Origin: an uncultured bacterium
GTDB lineage: Bacteria > Babelota > Babeliae > Babelales > RVW-14
Reading direction: 5' to 3'
NCBI GenBank assembly: GCA_903825355.1
Contig: CAIKAH010000010.1
Coordinates: 1 to 51,641 of the forward strand
Length of the DNA stretch: 51,641 bases
Part shown: piece by piece, positions 9,085-18,077 of the stretch
Layout: the number at the start of each line of letters is the position of its first letter
Numbering within the stretch: position 1 is the stretch's first letter
The notes under the pieces: model-generated
The model's input: only the letters and a program-made list of their open reading frames with translations
The model's database searches: none
Told to the model about the DNA's origin: nothing
Program-made: the position numbers and the translations under genes

Positions 9085-9462
9085 TTATTGCTTTGCTTCA
9101 CCGTTGCTTTCTGGTGGGGGCGCTGTTCTTGCTAAGCAAGCGTGATACTTTTTTTTCCAATACGATTCTGGTCTAGCAAAATAACCAGAATATTCACAAC
9201 AAGCAATAAGGGTAAGCAGAGGACAATATAAAAACATGCAGCATTTCTCTACACAGCTAGTGCTGTAGCTGTTTCGTATTTGCTCAATACATCTATCAGA
9301 AAAAGCTGCAGCAGGTACTTGAGAGCTTTCTTGATGGCGAACAAGAGGTAAGCTTGCTCTGCGTTCTTCTTGGATGGGATCCAGTCGCTTTGCACGAGTA
9401 GCTGCTAATGGCTTTGTTATTAAAAAAAGCATACCCAAGAATAACCAACGAATAATGAACAC
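9085..9462 (-). CDS. Small secreted protein with C-terminal cysteine cluster
   Basis: Start is a GTG at 9462, supported by AGGAG six nt upstream. The signal peptide is MFIIRWLFLGMLFLITKPLA, 125 aa in total. The middle is charged; eight cysteines sit in a short hydrophobic block (SCVEKCCMFLYCPLLTLIAC), followed by a polar tail. It resembles the surrounding cysteine-rich secreted genes in layout more than in sequence. Function unknown. Confidence 0.7.
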   Translation of the reverse strand: MFIIRWLFLGMLFLITKPLAATRAKRLDPIQEERRASLPLVRHQESSQVPAAAFSDRCIEQIRNSYSTSCVEKCCMFLYCPLLTLIACCEYSGYFARPESYWKKKYHACLARTAPPPESNGEAKQ

Positions 9463-9585
9463 AAACCGCTCCTTTTTTTGAAGTTATGTGAGTGTCTCCA
9501 ATAAATACCAGTTACAACAAAATCGGTTTATTAGCTACGCATTCTGATTGAAAAATAAAATGCTTAACTGGTTCGATACAGCTTG

Positions 9586-10062
9586 TTAATCAGTGTCCCC
9601 ATCGCACCAATTGCCGAAGCGACGGCATAAATCATCCACACGAGAGCAGGCCCCAGGTTTTATGCAAAAACGACAACAGCAGTAAATTATACATGCGCAT
9701 TGAGCAGCCCCTACTACTGCTGTGCAAGCAGTGTTTGTACAGTGAAGGCAGCGATAATTATAGGAATCTTGTGCTAGAGAGGCACAGCAAGATAAGCATA
9801 TGGCTCCTGTGGCTCCTCGTGCCACTAAGCGATGAAAACGATCAGCGTGTTGTCCGCAACAAATATTTTCCACTTCATAGCAACAAGGCTCAATTTCATT
9901 ATAGCAACTTTTTAGTATTTTTCCGCAACACATACAAGCCTTCTCAATATCACTGGCTACGGTATCAATAACTACTTGTGCTGGGGCAGGTTGATATTGT
10001 GCTGCAGGGTAGAGGTGGAAGATGGTGCATAGCAATAAAACTAGAGAAGTCATAAAATACAT
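9586..10062 (-). CDS. Cysteine-rich secreted protein (24 Cys in 158 aa)
   Basis: ATG at 10062 with AGGA seven nt upstream. Signal peptide MYFMTSLVLLLCTIFHLYP, then repeated CC pairs throughout (ACMCCGKILKSC, EPCCYEVENICC, AICLSCCASL, IIYCCCRFC). The irregular spacing does not match a zinc-finger or ferredoxin pattern I know. Expressed as a single gene between two non-overlapping neighbours. It may form a disulfide-linked envelope layer, as the chlamydial cysteine-rich proteins do, but there is no sequence similarity that I can show. Confidence 0.72.
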   Translation of the reverse strand: MYFMTSLVLLLCTIFHLYPAAQYQPAPAQVVIDTVASDIEKACMCCGKILKSCYNEIEPCCYEVENICCGQHADRFHRLVARGATGAICLSCCASLAQDSYNYRCLHCTNTACTAVVGAAQCACIIYCCCRFCIKPGACSRVDDLCRRFGNWCDGDTD

Positions 10063-10133
10063 AATCTATTCCTATAAATCAGTGTGAGGGTGAGAATGAA
10101 GACAGGGGTTTGCAATAAAATTGTATGAGCAAT

Positions 10134-11024
10134 TTAGTATTCTTTTTGTTGTTCAAAATAAGCCAATAATTCATAAAATACCGTTAATGGTTTGCTAGTG
10201 TTATAGCCAAAATAATTATAGGCAGAAAGCACGTCTCGATGTACAGCGCTACAGTCAATAGGCGTTTGAATAATCCATGTAGTCCGTGGTTTTACGTAGC
10301 TCATGCCAGTTACATCAGCTACCTGTACAAGTACAGCAAGGCGGAGTAATCGCTCGTCAATTGCCCCGTAGCATATGAACTGAGCATATCGCTTCAATTC
10401 TTTTAAGAAGTCATCAAAAGACATATCCCCTCGTAGGATTCTGCCGAAAGAGTAGTGCATTCCGACCAAAATAGCAACTATCTTTTGCTCATCTAGTGTT
10501 ACATTCAGCTGAGTGAAAAGAGGCTGAAATGAAAGAGGTATGCCACGTGAGGAGAAAAATTGTCGCCCTTGTTCAAGCGGTGCCCATAGGTCGGTAAGGT
10601 AGTCAAAGCCTATGGCGACATGCTCTTCATGGTCGCTTGTATAAGTAATTTTTACTGGTTTACCAGAGTCATCTATGGCTACGCGATACTGCAGTGTAGG
10701 GTGTGTGCCCCCAAAAAGATCACTGCGTCCGGCTTTGCCGATATCATGGAGCAAGGCGGCTAAACTTAAGAGTTCTTTGTCGCGTTTTGAAAAATTGAAA
10801 TTGGCAACCCATGGCGATTTTTCTTCAATGAGAGCTGTGGCCGCATAGTGTGTCCATAGTGAGTGCTCATAGAGATCTCCTGCATGGAGGCGTTTTTGGT
10901 TATCAAGTTTATATAAACTTAGTTCGTTAAGTAATGATTGCACAGCAGGTACCGGGTCTTGTTTTTGTTTAAAAAATGAACAGCCAGAAAGCGTGAGTAT
11001 ACCAATTAAAAAATATAACAGCAT
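10134..11024 (-). CDS. HD-domain lipoprotein (putative phosphohydrolase)
   Basis: The N-terminus is a lipoprotein signal (MLLYFLIGILTLSGC, lipobox LSGC with Cys15), preceded by AAGGAG. The body is an HD domain: His54 in DLYEHSLWTH, the HD pair His93-Asp94 in LAALLHDIGK, and a late Asp in LVQVADVTG. HD proteins are metal-dependent phosphohydrolases, usually cytosolic and acting on nucleotides or cyclic dinucleotides. Here the lipobox would place the catalytic domain outside the inner membrane, probably in the periplasm. Substrate unknown. It stands alone between cysteine-rich secreted genes. Confidence 0.78.
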   Translation of the reverse strand: MLLYFLIGILTLSGCSFFKQKQDPVPAVQSLLNELSLYKLDNQKRLHAGDLYEHSLWTHYAATALIEEKSPWVANFNFSKRDKELLSLAALLHDIGKAGRSDLFGGTHPTLQYRVAIDDSGKPVKITYTSDHEEHVAIGFDYLTDLWAPLEQGRQFFSSRGIPLSFQPLFTQLNVTLDEQKIVAILVGMHYSFGRILRGDMSFDDFLKELKRYAQFICYGAIDERLLRLAVLVQVADVTGMSYVKPRTTWIIQTPIDCSAVHRDVLSAYNYFGYNTSKPLTVFYELLAYFEQQKEY

Positions 11025-11057
11025 AGCCTAGCTCCTTTTTAATGAGTTTTTTATTGT

Positions 11058-11288
11058 TCAAATAATTTTAGCAGCACCCCCCTCAGGCTGAGCTTTTCGA
11101 AAAACAAGGCTGATGAGTTCAAAAGAGCGAGTTGTTTCGGGTAAATTTAATAGAGCAGTTTCTGCTTTTTGTTGTGGTAAGCCTGCTGTTGGGTGCCTGC
11201 CTCCCTTTTCGTGGTTGTCTGCGCAACCACTGATCAAAGCACATGCGATATGAAGTGGGCTGTCATAAAAGTAGTATGAATAAAAAAT
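11058..11288 (-). pseudogene. Possible remnant of a small lipoprotein gene
   Basis: One minus-strand frame from 11288 to a stop at 11058 has a lipobox-like ALISGC (Cys at 11223-11225) followed by 54 plausible residues (ADNHEKGGRHPTAGLPQQ and so on). It has no ATG or GTG start in frame. An ATG at 11266 lies in a neighbouring frame and would reach the lipobox after a one-base shift. It could be a broken lipoprotein gene or chance. Confidence 0.3.
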
Positions 11289-11321
11289 GCGTGATTAAGG
11301 GGGCATTAAAAGAGCTGATAT

Positions 11322-11651
11322 CTATTTATCAATCGAACATTTGCATGTATTGCAGCATAATATGCATAGGGGGACTAAGGCTGCACCAATGCAGGGAGTA
11401 GCGGTGCCACAGCACTGAGGAAAAAATGTTGCGGCACAGTATCCGCCTATGTTTATTGTTGTTAAGCCAATACAACAAATAGCGCAGATGGTTGTGCTTG
11501 TTGCGGCGCATAAACAAGCTCTTTCGCACATTGTTTGTTGTATGGGTGCTGTGCAACGAGAAGATCGACGGGTTGTCTCGGCGCCATGCGCTGTGGTAAC
11601 TGGCGTAAGGGTGAATACACAACACAATATCGTAAATAGTATTTGTAACAT
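11322..11651 (-). CDS. Cysteine-rich secreted protein (18 Cys in 109 aa)
   Basis: ATG at 11651, 12 nt after the stop of nfo and so possibly the last gene of that operon. Signal peptide MLQILFTILCCVFTLTPVTTAHG. After a short Thr/Arg-rich spacer, cysteines alternate with Ala, Gly, Ile and Thr through a strongly hydrophobic C-terminus (TICAICCIGL, PQCCGTATPC, LCILCCNTCKC). The hydrophobic tail might insert in or coat a membrane. Same layout as the genes at 8.0-10.1 kb and 46.2-46.9 kb. Function unknown. Confidence 0.7.
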   Translation of the reverse strand: MLQILFTILCCVFTLTPVTTAHGAETTRRSSRCTAPIQQTMCERACLCAATSTTICAICCIGLTTINIGGYCAATFFPQCCGTATPCIGAALVPLCILCCNTCKCSIDK

Positions 11652-11663
11652 AAAGGGTTCTTT

Positions 11664-12524
11664 CTATTTGTTTAAAACTAAGAATGATTTTAACAGTGCA
11701 ATCTCTTTAGTCCATAATTTCATTTCAGGATCAGATGGGGTTTCCAAAATCTTGGGAATCGCCGCTAATTTTTTATCACGCATCATGTGCTCAAAAATAG
11801 CGAGTGGAATTTTGCCTTCGCCTAGCGGTGCATGGCGATCTTTTTTTGATGCGCAGATTGTTTGCGAATTATTGACATGAATAGCTTTAATATTTTGCAA
11901 CCCAAGCGTTTGGTCAATTCTTGTGATCATGGTATCCCAGCCCTGCTCGGTGCTGATGTCATAGCCAGCGCAAAAAACGTGGCAGGTATCAAGACAAAAT
12001 CCAATGCGCTTTTTGTGTATACTCTGAGCACGCATTGCTGCAAGCTGCTCGAAGGTGAACCCAACATTGGTGCCCTGTCCAGCCATGGTCTCGAGTAGTA
12101 CCATTACCTCTGGTGCAGCTTGTTCAAGTACCGTGTCTAAGTTGCGTGTAATCTGTTGTATGCATGATTCAATACCAGCGCCAAGGTGAGAGCCAGGGTG
12201 CAACACCAAATATTTGATATCCAGTTGTGCGCAGCGGTTTATCTCATCAGTTAGTGCTTTAATTGATTTGCTTTCTGTTTCCGGATTGCTTGAGCCCAAA
12301 TTAATTAAGTACGCGGCATGCACAACTACTTCTTTTATTGGTGATGCAGCCCATGCTTTTTTGAATGTATCAGCTTCTGCGTCAGTAATTTTTTTTTCAA
12401 ACCACTGACGATTACTTTTTGTAAAAATTTGTATGGCAGTGGCGCCAATTGAAGTGCCACGTTCAATTGCTTTCTGATGGCCGCCTGCTGATGAGATGTG
12501 CGAACCTATTAGCAGTTCTTTCAC
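11664..12524 (-). CDS. nfo: Endonuclease IV (AP endonuclease)
   Basis: Nfo cleaves 5' of abasic sites in base-excision repair. All nine zinc ligands of the family are present and fall at the same residue numbers as in the Escherichia coli enzyme: H69, H109, E145, D179, H182, H216, D229, H231, E261 (motifs VVVHAAY, VLHPGSH, LLETMAG, LDTCH, IHVNNS, KDRH, LETP). 286 aa is normal. Start is a GTG at 12524 with AAGGAG lying in the last codons of the upstream PLP gene. Only two nt separate the genes, so it is cotranscribed with the secreted PLP enzymes, an odd partnership. Confidence 0.96.
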   Translation of the reverse strand: MKELLIGSHISSAGGHQKAIERGTSIGATAIQIFTKSNRQWFEKKITDAEADTFKKAWAASPIKEVVVHAAYLINLGSSNPETESKSIKALTDEINRCAQLDIKYLVLHPGSHLGAGIESCIQQITRNLDTVLEQAAPEVMVLLETMAGQGTNVGFTFEQLAAMRAQSIHKKRIGFCLDTCHVFCAGYDISTEQGWDTMITRIDQTLGLQNIKAIHVNNSQTICASKKDRHAPLGEGKIPLAIFEHMMRDKKLAAIPKILETPSDPEMKLWTKEIALLKSFLVLNK

Positions 12525-12526
12525 GC

Positions 12527-13714
12527 TTAAACTCCTTGGTCAAGTGGTTGTAATGGGATGGTGCCATCAAAATAAGGGAGCCATCCTGGGGCAAGGAGTG
12601 TTTGGTAATCACTACGCAGCGTTTCAATATGTGCTGGATCGCCGCTGCAGAAAGTGTTCCACAAGAGTACTTTTTTCCCTGCTAGTTTAGGTACATAATC
12701 GATCAAGGTGCTTACTGCTTTGCCCGCATAGGTACCATCTGTTTTGATGCCCTCTGTTTCGTTGAGGAGCGCGATCGCTTCTGCATCGCCTTGGCCTATT
12801 TTTGCATATTCACCGTGGTAGTGGTCCCAGTCTACGGTAACATCAGCGGGTGTTAACTCACAGCATGGGAACGATGGATCGTATGTTTGCAAGAGGTCAT
12901 TCGTTGATCGGTATAAATTTGCAATATCTTGAAAGGCGGTTTTATCAGGGTCGTTAACGGCGCAGGTAGTAATAACATGGCACGGCAACCCAGCAGCTTT
13001 GAGTCCTAGCAATAAACCGGTCACACTACCGGCACTACCAAAGGTGATGATAATTTCATCAGGGGATGGTAATATGCCCGCATCAATTTGTTCTTTCAGC
13101 TCAAAAGCCGCATTCACAAAACCAATCGTGCCAAGAGGGTTTGATGCACCGCTAGGAATGAAGTATGTCTTTGAACCGGGTTTCTGTGCCTCTGCTGCAG
13201 CTGCGTCGCATCGTTCTTTGCGCTCTGCGCGGTCTTTACAGAATAGAAATTGTGCCTCTGCTTGTGTTGCCCACAGTGCATTACGTTGCAAATACTTCGT
13301 ATTAATTTGTGGTGAGTAAATTAAGGTGCATGATTTAAAACCAAGGTTCTTTGCAAGTACTGCCGTTGCGCATCCAAAATTCGATCCTGTAGACCCCTCA
13401 GTGATGATGTGTTCACAGCCCTTTGCGTGCGCCTCGCCAAGTGGCCCTTCAAGTTTGCGCGGTTTATTGCCACCAAATGAATCAGTTGTCTTGTTGTCAT
13501 TTTTTACGAAAAATTCAGTGCCGGCTTGGAGTTTGCCATATTGTGCAAGGTGTTGCTCAAGCTGAGTGAGTCGTTTTATTGGTGTTGGCAAATTGCAAAG
13601 CTGTAGGTGTGGCATGGTATCTTTGATTTTTGGAAATGCACGGAAAAGCGATGCAGCATTGCAAAAGCGTAGGATAAAAACAGTGAACAATAATCCATAG
13701 CGAAACAGTTTCAT
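12527..13714 (-). CDS. Secreted PLP enzyme, ACC deaminase/D-cysteine desulfhydrase family (copy 1)
   Basis: The fold-type II PLP enzyme signature is clear. The Schiff-base lysine sits in SFGGNKPRKLEG, a phosphate/substrate loop in EGSTGSNFGCATA, and the glycine-rich cofactor loop in FGSAGSVTGLLLG. Family members deaminate or desulfhydrate small amino acids such as ACC or D-cysteine; the substrate cannot be read from sequence. Unusually the protein begins with a signal peptide (MKLFRYGLLFTVFILRFCNA) after a good GAGGA site, so it should be periplasmic or released. 395 aa, longer than the roughly 330-340 of cytosolic members. It lies 16 nt downstream of a paralogue and 2 nt upstream of nfo. Confidence 0.86.
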   Translation of the reverse strand: MKLFRYGLLFTVFILRFCNAASLFRAFPKIKDTMPHLQLCNLPTPIKRLTQLEQHLAQYGKLQAGTEFFVKNDNKTTDSFGGNKPRKLEGPLGEAHAKGCEHIITEGSTGSNFGCATAVLAKNLGFKSCTLIYSPQINTKYLQRNALWATQAEAQFLFCKDRAERKERCDAAAAEAQKPGSKTYFIPSGASNPLGTIGFVNAAFELKEQIDAGILPSPDEIIITFGSAGSVTGLLLGLKAAGLPCHVITTCAVNDPDKTAFQDIANLYRSTNDLLQTYDPSFPCCELTPADVTVDWDHYHGEYAKIGQGDAEAIALLNETEGIKTDGTYAGKAVSTLIDYVPKLAGKKVLLWNTFCSGDPAHIETLRSDYQTLLAPGWLPYFDGTIPLQPLDQGV

Positions 13715-13730
13715 TCCAGGTTTCCTCGTT

Positions 13731-14849
13731 TTAAGCAGTTGCTAATGATCCCGTGTTCCACAAAAGAACGCGCTTATTGTGCAATAATTCAGCAGTGCAG
13801 TCCAGTAAAAAAGCACTCCAGAGGCGTGTTGCAAAAACAGGATCGAGCTTGTAGTTGAGTTGTTCAAGGCAAAGAGCTTGTGTTCTAGCGGCAGTAATTT
13901 GTAATTGTTTTTCACTCTGAATGGTAAAACCATGCCTATACAAAACAGTATTTTGTGGTTCTTTGTATGTGTTTATCCTTAAGTCCAAATGCATAATAAA
14001 CTGCATTATCATCGTGTACAGTTTTTCGATTTTATCTCGTTGTTGGTTTAGATACGCATCTGGTGTGAGCGCTACAATCACAGGGGTTGTTTTAATGTTC
14101 ATTAAATCAAGTCCAGCTAGCAACCCAGCGGCAGAACCAGAGCTGCCGGAGAGAATATAAATATAATCAGGAAAAGGCTCCTGCTCATTTTTTAATTGCT
14201 CGGCAACTTCGCACACCGCATTAACAAAACCAAGGGCGCCTAGCACATCGGATGCTCCCTCGGGTAAAAAAAACATTGATTTGCCGGTCTGTTGGCGATG
14301 AGACACATTTTTTTTGTAGAGTGCTTGTTCGCGTGCGCCAAAACCGCGGTATGATTCTTCAATGGCTCCATGGTCTTTCGTGAGTTGCAGGTTGCGCTCA
14401 TTTTGGGGTTGGTTAGGTATAGGGAGGTACATGCACGTGCACGGTAGGCCAAGCTGGTGGCAATAAATTGCCGTTGCAGCAATATGGGAAGAGCCTGGCT
14501 GTCCCCAGGTGACTACGTGATTTGCCTGTTCGGCTGTAGCCTGTCCGAGTAAAAACTCTAACTTACGGACTTTGTTGCCGCCAAAAAGTGCTCCTGATAA
14601 GTCGTCGCGCTTGATGAAGAGTGTTTCTATCTGCAACATTTTTGCCGCTTGTGCCTGTTTTTCTAGCGGGGTTGGTAGGAGGCCAAGAGGAGTGTAGGCA
14701 ATCTTGTGAGCAAGAGAGGGGAAGTGATTAACAAGAGGTAGTTGCTGAAGAAGGGGTGCTTGAGTTGTAGCCGAGGCGAAGAGGTTTAGGGAGGTTGTGG
14801 AAATAATTGCTATAAAGGCGAGCATAAAAGAGTGTCTATTTTTGTTCAT
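13731..14849 (-). CDS. Secreted PLP enzyme, ACC deaminase/D-cysteine desulfhydrase family (copy 2)
   Basis: Paralogue of the downstream gene. Key parts are LFGGNKVRKLEFLLG (PLP lysine), WGQPGSSHIAATAIYCHQLG, FFLPEGASDVLGALGFVNA and the Gly/Ser-rich loop LSGSSGSAAGLLAG. It also begins with a signal peptide (MNKNRHSFMLAFIAIISTTSLNL, shown in part) after GAGGAG, so both copies appear to be exported. The pair is well diverged, implying an old duplication or different substrates. First gene of the operon with copy 1 and nfo. Roles might include breaking down D-cysteine or another small amino acid taken from the host; this is speculation. Confidence 0.86.
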   Translation of the reverse strand: MNKNRHSFMLAFIAIISTTSLNLFASATTQAPLLQQLPLVNHFPSLAHKIAYTPLGLLPTPLEKQAQAAKMLQIETLFIKRDDLSGALFGGNKVRKLEFLLGQATAEQANHVVTWGQPGSSHIAATAIYCHQLGLPCTCMYLPIPNQPQNERNLQLTKDHGAIEESYRGFGAREQALYKKNVSHRQQTGKSMFFLPEGASDVLGALGFVNAVCEVAEQLKNEQEPFPDYIYILSGSSGSAAGLLAGLDLMNIKTTPVIVALTPDAYLNQQRDKIEKLYTMIMQFIMHLDLRINTYKEPQNTVLYRHGFTIQSEKQLQITAARTQALCLEQLNYKLDPVFATRLWSAFLLDCTAELLHNKRVLLWNTGSLATA

Positions 14850-14981
14850 AAAAAGGCTCCTCTTAGGATAATTATATCGCTTGAAATTGTATTTAAAATA
14901 CGATTAAATCGACGTTTGCAAAAATAAAAAGTGTGCGTAAGCGGACTTAAAATATCTTAGTCAGTTGATATCAGAAAGCAG

Positions 14982-15009
14982 TTGCATTTTTAATCAAAGC
15001 AGGTAGAAT
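14982..15009 (+). promoter_or_regulatory. Candidate sigma-70 promoter of groESL
   Basis: TTGCAT (14982-14987) and TAGAAT (15004-15009) are separated by 16 nt, about 90 nt upstream of groES. No CIRCE element was found between 14850 and 15097. Confidence 0.5.
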
Positions 15010-15034
15010 AAAAATCGAGCTTTAAAGAGTTCGT

Positions 15035-15058
15035 TACGGTAATTTTTAGCGTACCGTA
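15035..15058 (+). promoter_or_regulatory. Inverted repeat in the groESL leader (possible operator)
   Basis: Seven-base arms tACGGTA and TACCGTa are separated by 10 nt, located between the candidate promoter and groES. The position fits a repressor operator or an RNA hairpin. It does not match CIRCE. Confidence 0.4.
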
Positions 15059-15097
15059 CAAAATAGACAAAATAAAATTATTGTTCGGAGGATTTTT

Positions 15098-15394
15098 ATG
15101 ACTTCTTCAATCAGACCGTTATATGATCGCGTATTGGTAAAGCGCCTTGAAAGTGAACAAATGTCGGCCGGGGGCATTATTATCCCTGATACAGCACAAG
15201 AAAAGACACAAATGGGCGCTGTTGTTGCGGCTGGCGAAGGAAAGTTGCTTAATGATGGCAATATCCGTGCGCTAAGCATAAAGCAAGGTGATAAAGTAGT
15301 GTTTGGCAAGTATGCTGGCACTGAAATTAAAGTTGGCAGTGAAGAGTTTTTGGTATTGCGTGAAGACGAGCTATTGGCTGTTGTAAATCAGTAA
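15098..15394 (+). CDS. groES: Co-chaperonin GroES
   Basis: GroES caps the GroEL folding chamber. The family signature is intact: IRPLYDRVLVKRLESEQMSA, GGIIIPDTAQEK (mobile loop), GDKVVFGKYAGTEI and the C-terminal LVLREDELLAVV. 98 aa, normal. GGAGG lies eight nt before the ATG. groEL follows after 26 nt. Confidence 0.97.
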   Translation: MTSSIRPLYDRVLVKRLESEQMSAGGIIIPDTAQEKTQMGAVVAAGEGKLLNDGNIRALSIKQGDKVVFGKYAGTEIKVGSEEFLVLREDELLAVVNQ

Positions 15395-15408
15395 CCAAAA
15401 AATGTTAG

Positions 15409-17049
<1,641 letters not shown>

Positions 17050-17073
17050 TTTAAGCCTTTTTCTTAACTGGCA

Positions 17074-17109
17074 AAAGCCCTGGAGCAGCGAAAACTCCGG
17101 GGCTTTTTT
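17074..17109 (+). terminator. Rho-independent terminator after groEL
   Basis: An 11-bp stem (aagccctggag / ctccggggctt, one G-T pair) with a nine-nt loop is followed by a run of T. Confidence 0.85.
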
Positions 17110-17160
17110 ATGCAAAAACGGTTATTTTGACCGATTTTTTATTCAATTTGTAGTATTCTT

Positions 17161-17188
17161 TTGATTTTTTATACTGCTTAAATATAGT
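17161..17188 (+). promoter_or_regulatory. Candidate promoter of the ankyrin gene
   Basis: TTGATT (17161-17166) and TATAGT (17183-17188) with a 16-nt spacer, about 75 nt upstream of the ATG. An alternative pair TTGACC/TAGTAT lies at 17127-17156 with an 18-nt spacer. Confidence 0.45.
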
Positions 17189-17261
17189 TATTTTTACTGC
17201 TTGTTGGCACGTGTAGAGGGCATTGGTGGTAATTAGGTTTTAGGTGTTTTTGGAGGTTTTT

Positions 17262-17819
17262 ATGAAAATACTAAAATATTCATTCGTAGTGCTTGTTTAT
17301 CTTCTAGCTCAGCAACCATTGTTTAGTGCTGATAACCTACCTATTGATTCAGAATCAGAAGATGAAGATGTTGCTATGGTCGATGCGATTACTGAAACAT
17401 TGCATGAAGCCGTGATGAAAGGAGACCTTGACCGTGTGCGGGAGCTTGTTGGCCAAGGGGCTGATATTGAAGCACGCGCTGGTGACTTTGATTGTCCAGC
17501 GTTGCATACTGCTGTCAGCAATGGGCATATGGAAATTGCGCGATATTTGGTTGATGAATGTGCAGCCCATATCGAAGCAACTGGCGGGGATTACGATTAT
17601 ACACCGCTTCACTTAGCGGTGTATCACAACCAATTGCCAATAGCGCGCTTGCTTCTATTGCGTGGAGCAAATGTGTACGCACTCGATAACGAAGGCAGAG
17701 ATTTGCGCGTACAGCTAGAAGAAGCGATAAGGGATCGCATTTATCATGATGCTGACGTTGATACCATGAGAGCATGGTTGGATGAAGTGCTTCTGTTAGA
17801 AGGAGAGCTCGATGATTAA
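17262..17819 (+). CDS. Secreted ankyrin-repeat protein
   Basis: The ATG at 17262 has GGAGG in front of it and gives a signal peptide (MKILKYSFVVLVYLLAQQ), so I prefer it to the in-frame ATG at 17244. After an acidic segment (DSESEDEDVAMVD) come three ankyrin repeats: TLHEAVMKGDLDRVRELVGQ, ALHTAVSNGHMEIARYLVDE and PLHLAVYHNQLPIARLLLLR. An acidic C-terminus follows. Ankyrin repeats mediate protein binding; secreted ones in intracellular bacteria often act on host proteins. 185 aa. Own promoter and terminator, so monocistronic. Confidence 0.85.
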   Translation: MKILKYSFVVLVYLLAQQPLFSADNLPIDSESEDEDVAMVDAITETLHEAVMKGDLDRVRELVGQGADIEARAGDFDCPALHTAVSNGHMEIARYLVDECAAHIEATGGDYDYTPLHLAVYHNQLPIARLLLLRGANVYALDNEGRDLRVQLEEAIRDRIYHDADVDTMRAWLDEVLLLEGELDD

Positions 17820-17882
17820 TTGCTTAAAGAGCCAGTAGTTGCAAACAAATAAAGTTCTCTTTTCTTCCCTGTAAAACTATAG

Positions 17883-17908
17883 AGCCCTGCGATTAGCAGG
17901 GCTTTTTG
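17883..17908 (+). terminator. Rho-independent terminator after the ankyrin gene
   Basis: Perfect 8-bp stem agccctgc / gcagggct with loop gatta and a T run. Confidence 0.85.
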
Positions 17909-17952
17909 CTTGCTAAGTATATCCACTGATCGATTATTTCAGTTAGGCAATG

Positions 17953-17980
17953 TTGTAATTTTTTTCTGTTTTCCTATACT
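17953..17980 (+). promoter_or_regulatory. Candidate promoter of the brnQ-like gene
   Basis: TTGTAA (17953-17958) and TATACT (17975-17980) with a 16-nt spacer, about 100 nt before the start codon. Confidence 0.45.
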
Positions 17981-18077
17981 AGAACGATATTTTGCTATCG
18001 TTGTAAGGTTAGTTAGCCCACACCTGTGCAGTTGATAGTGTGCACTTTTTCAATCTTCATTCCTCAAAGGAACGCTT

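Noticed and set aside
14850..15097. CIRCE element upstream of groES
   Set aside because: Searched for TTAGCACTC-N9-GAGTGCTAA and close variants; none is present.
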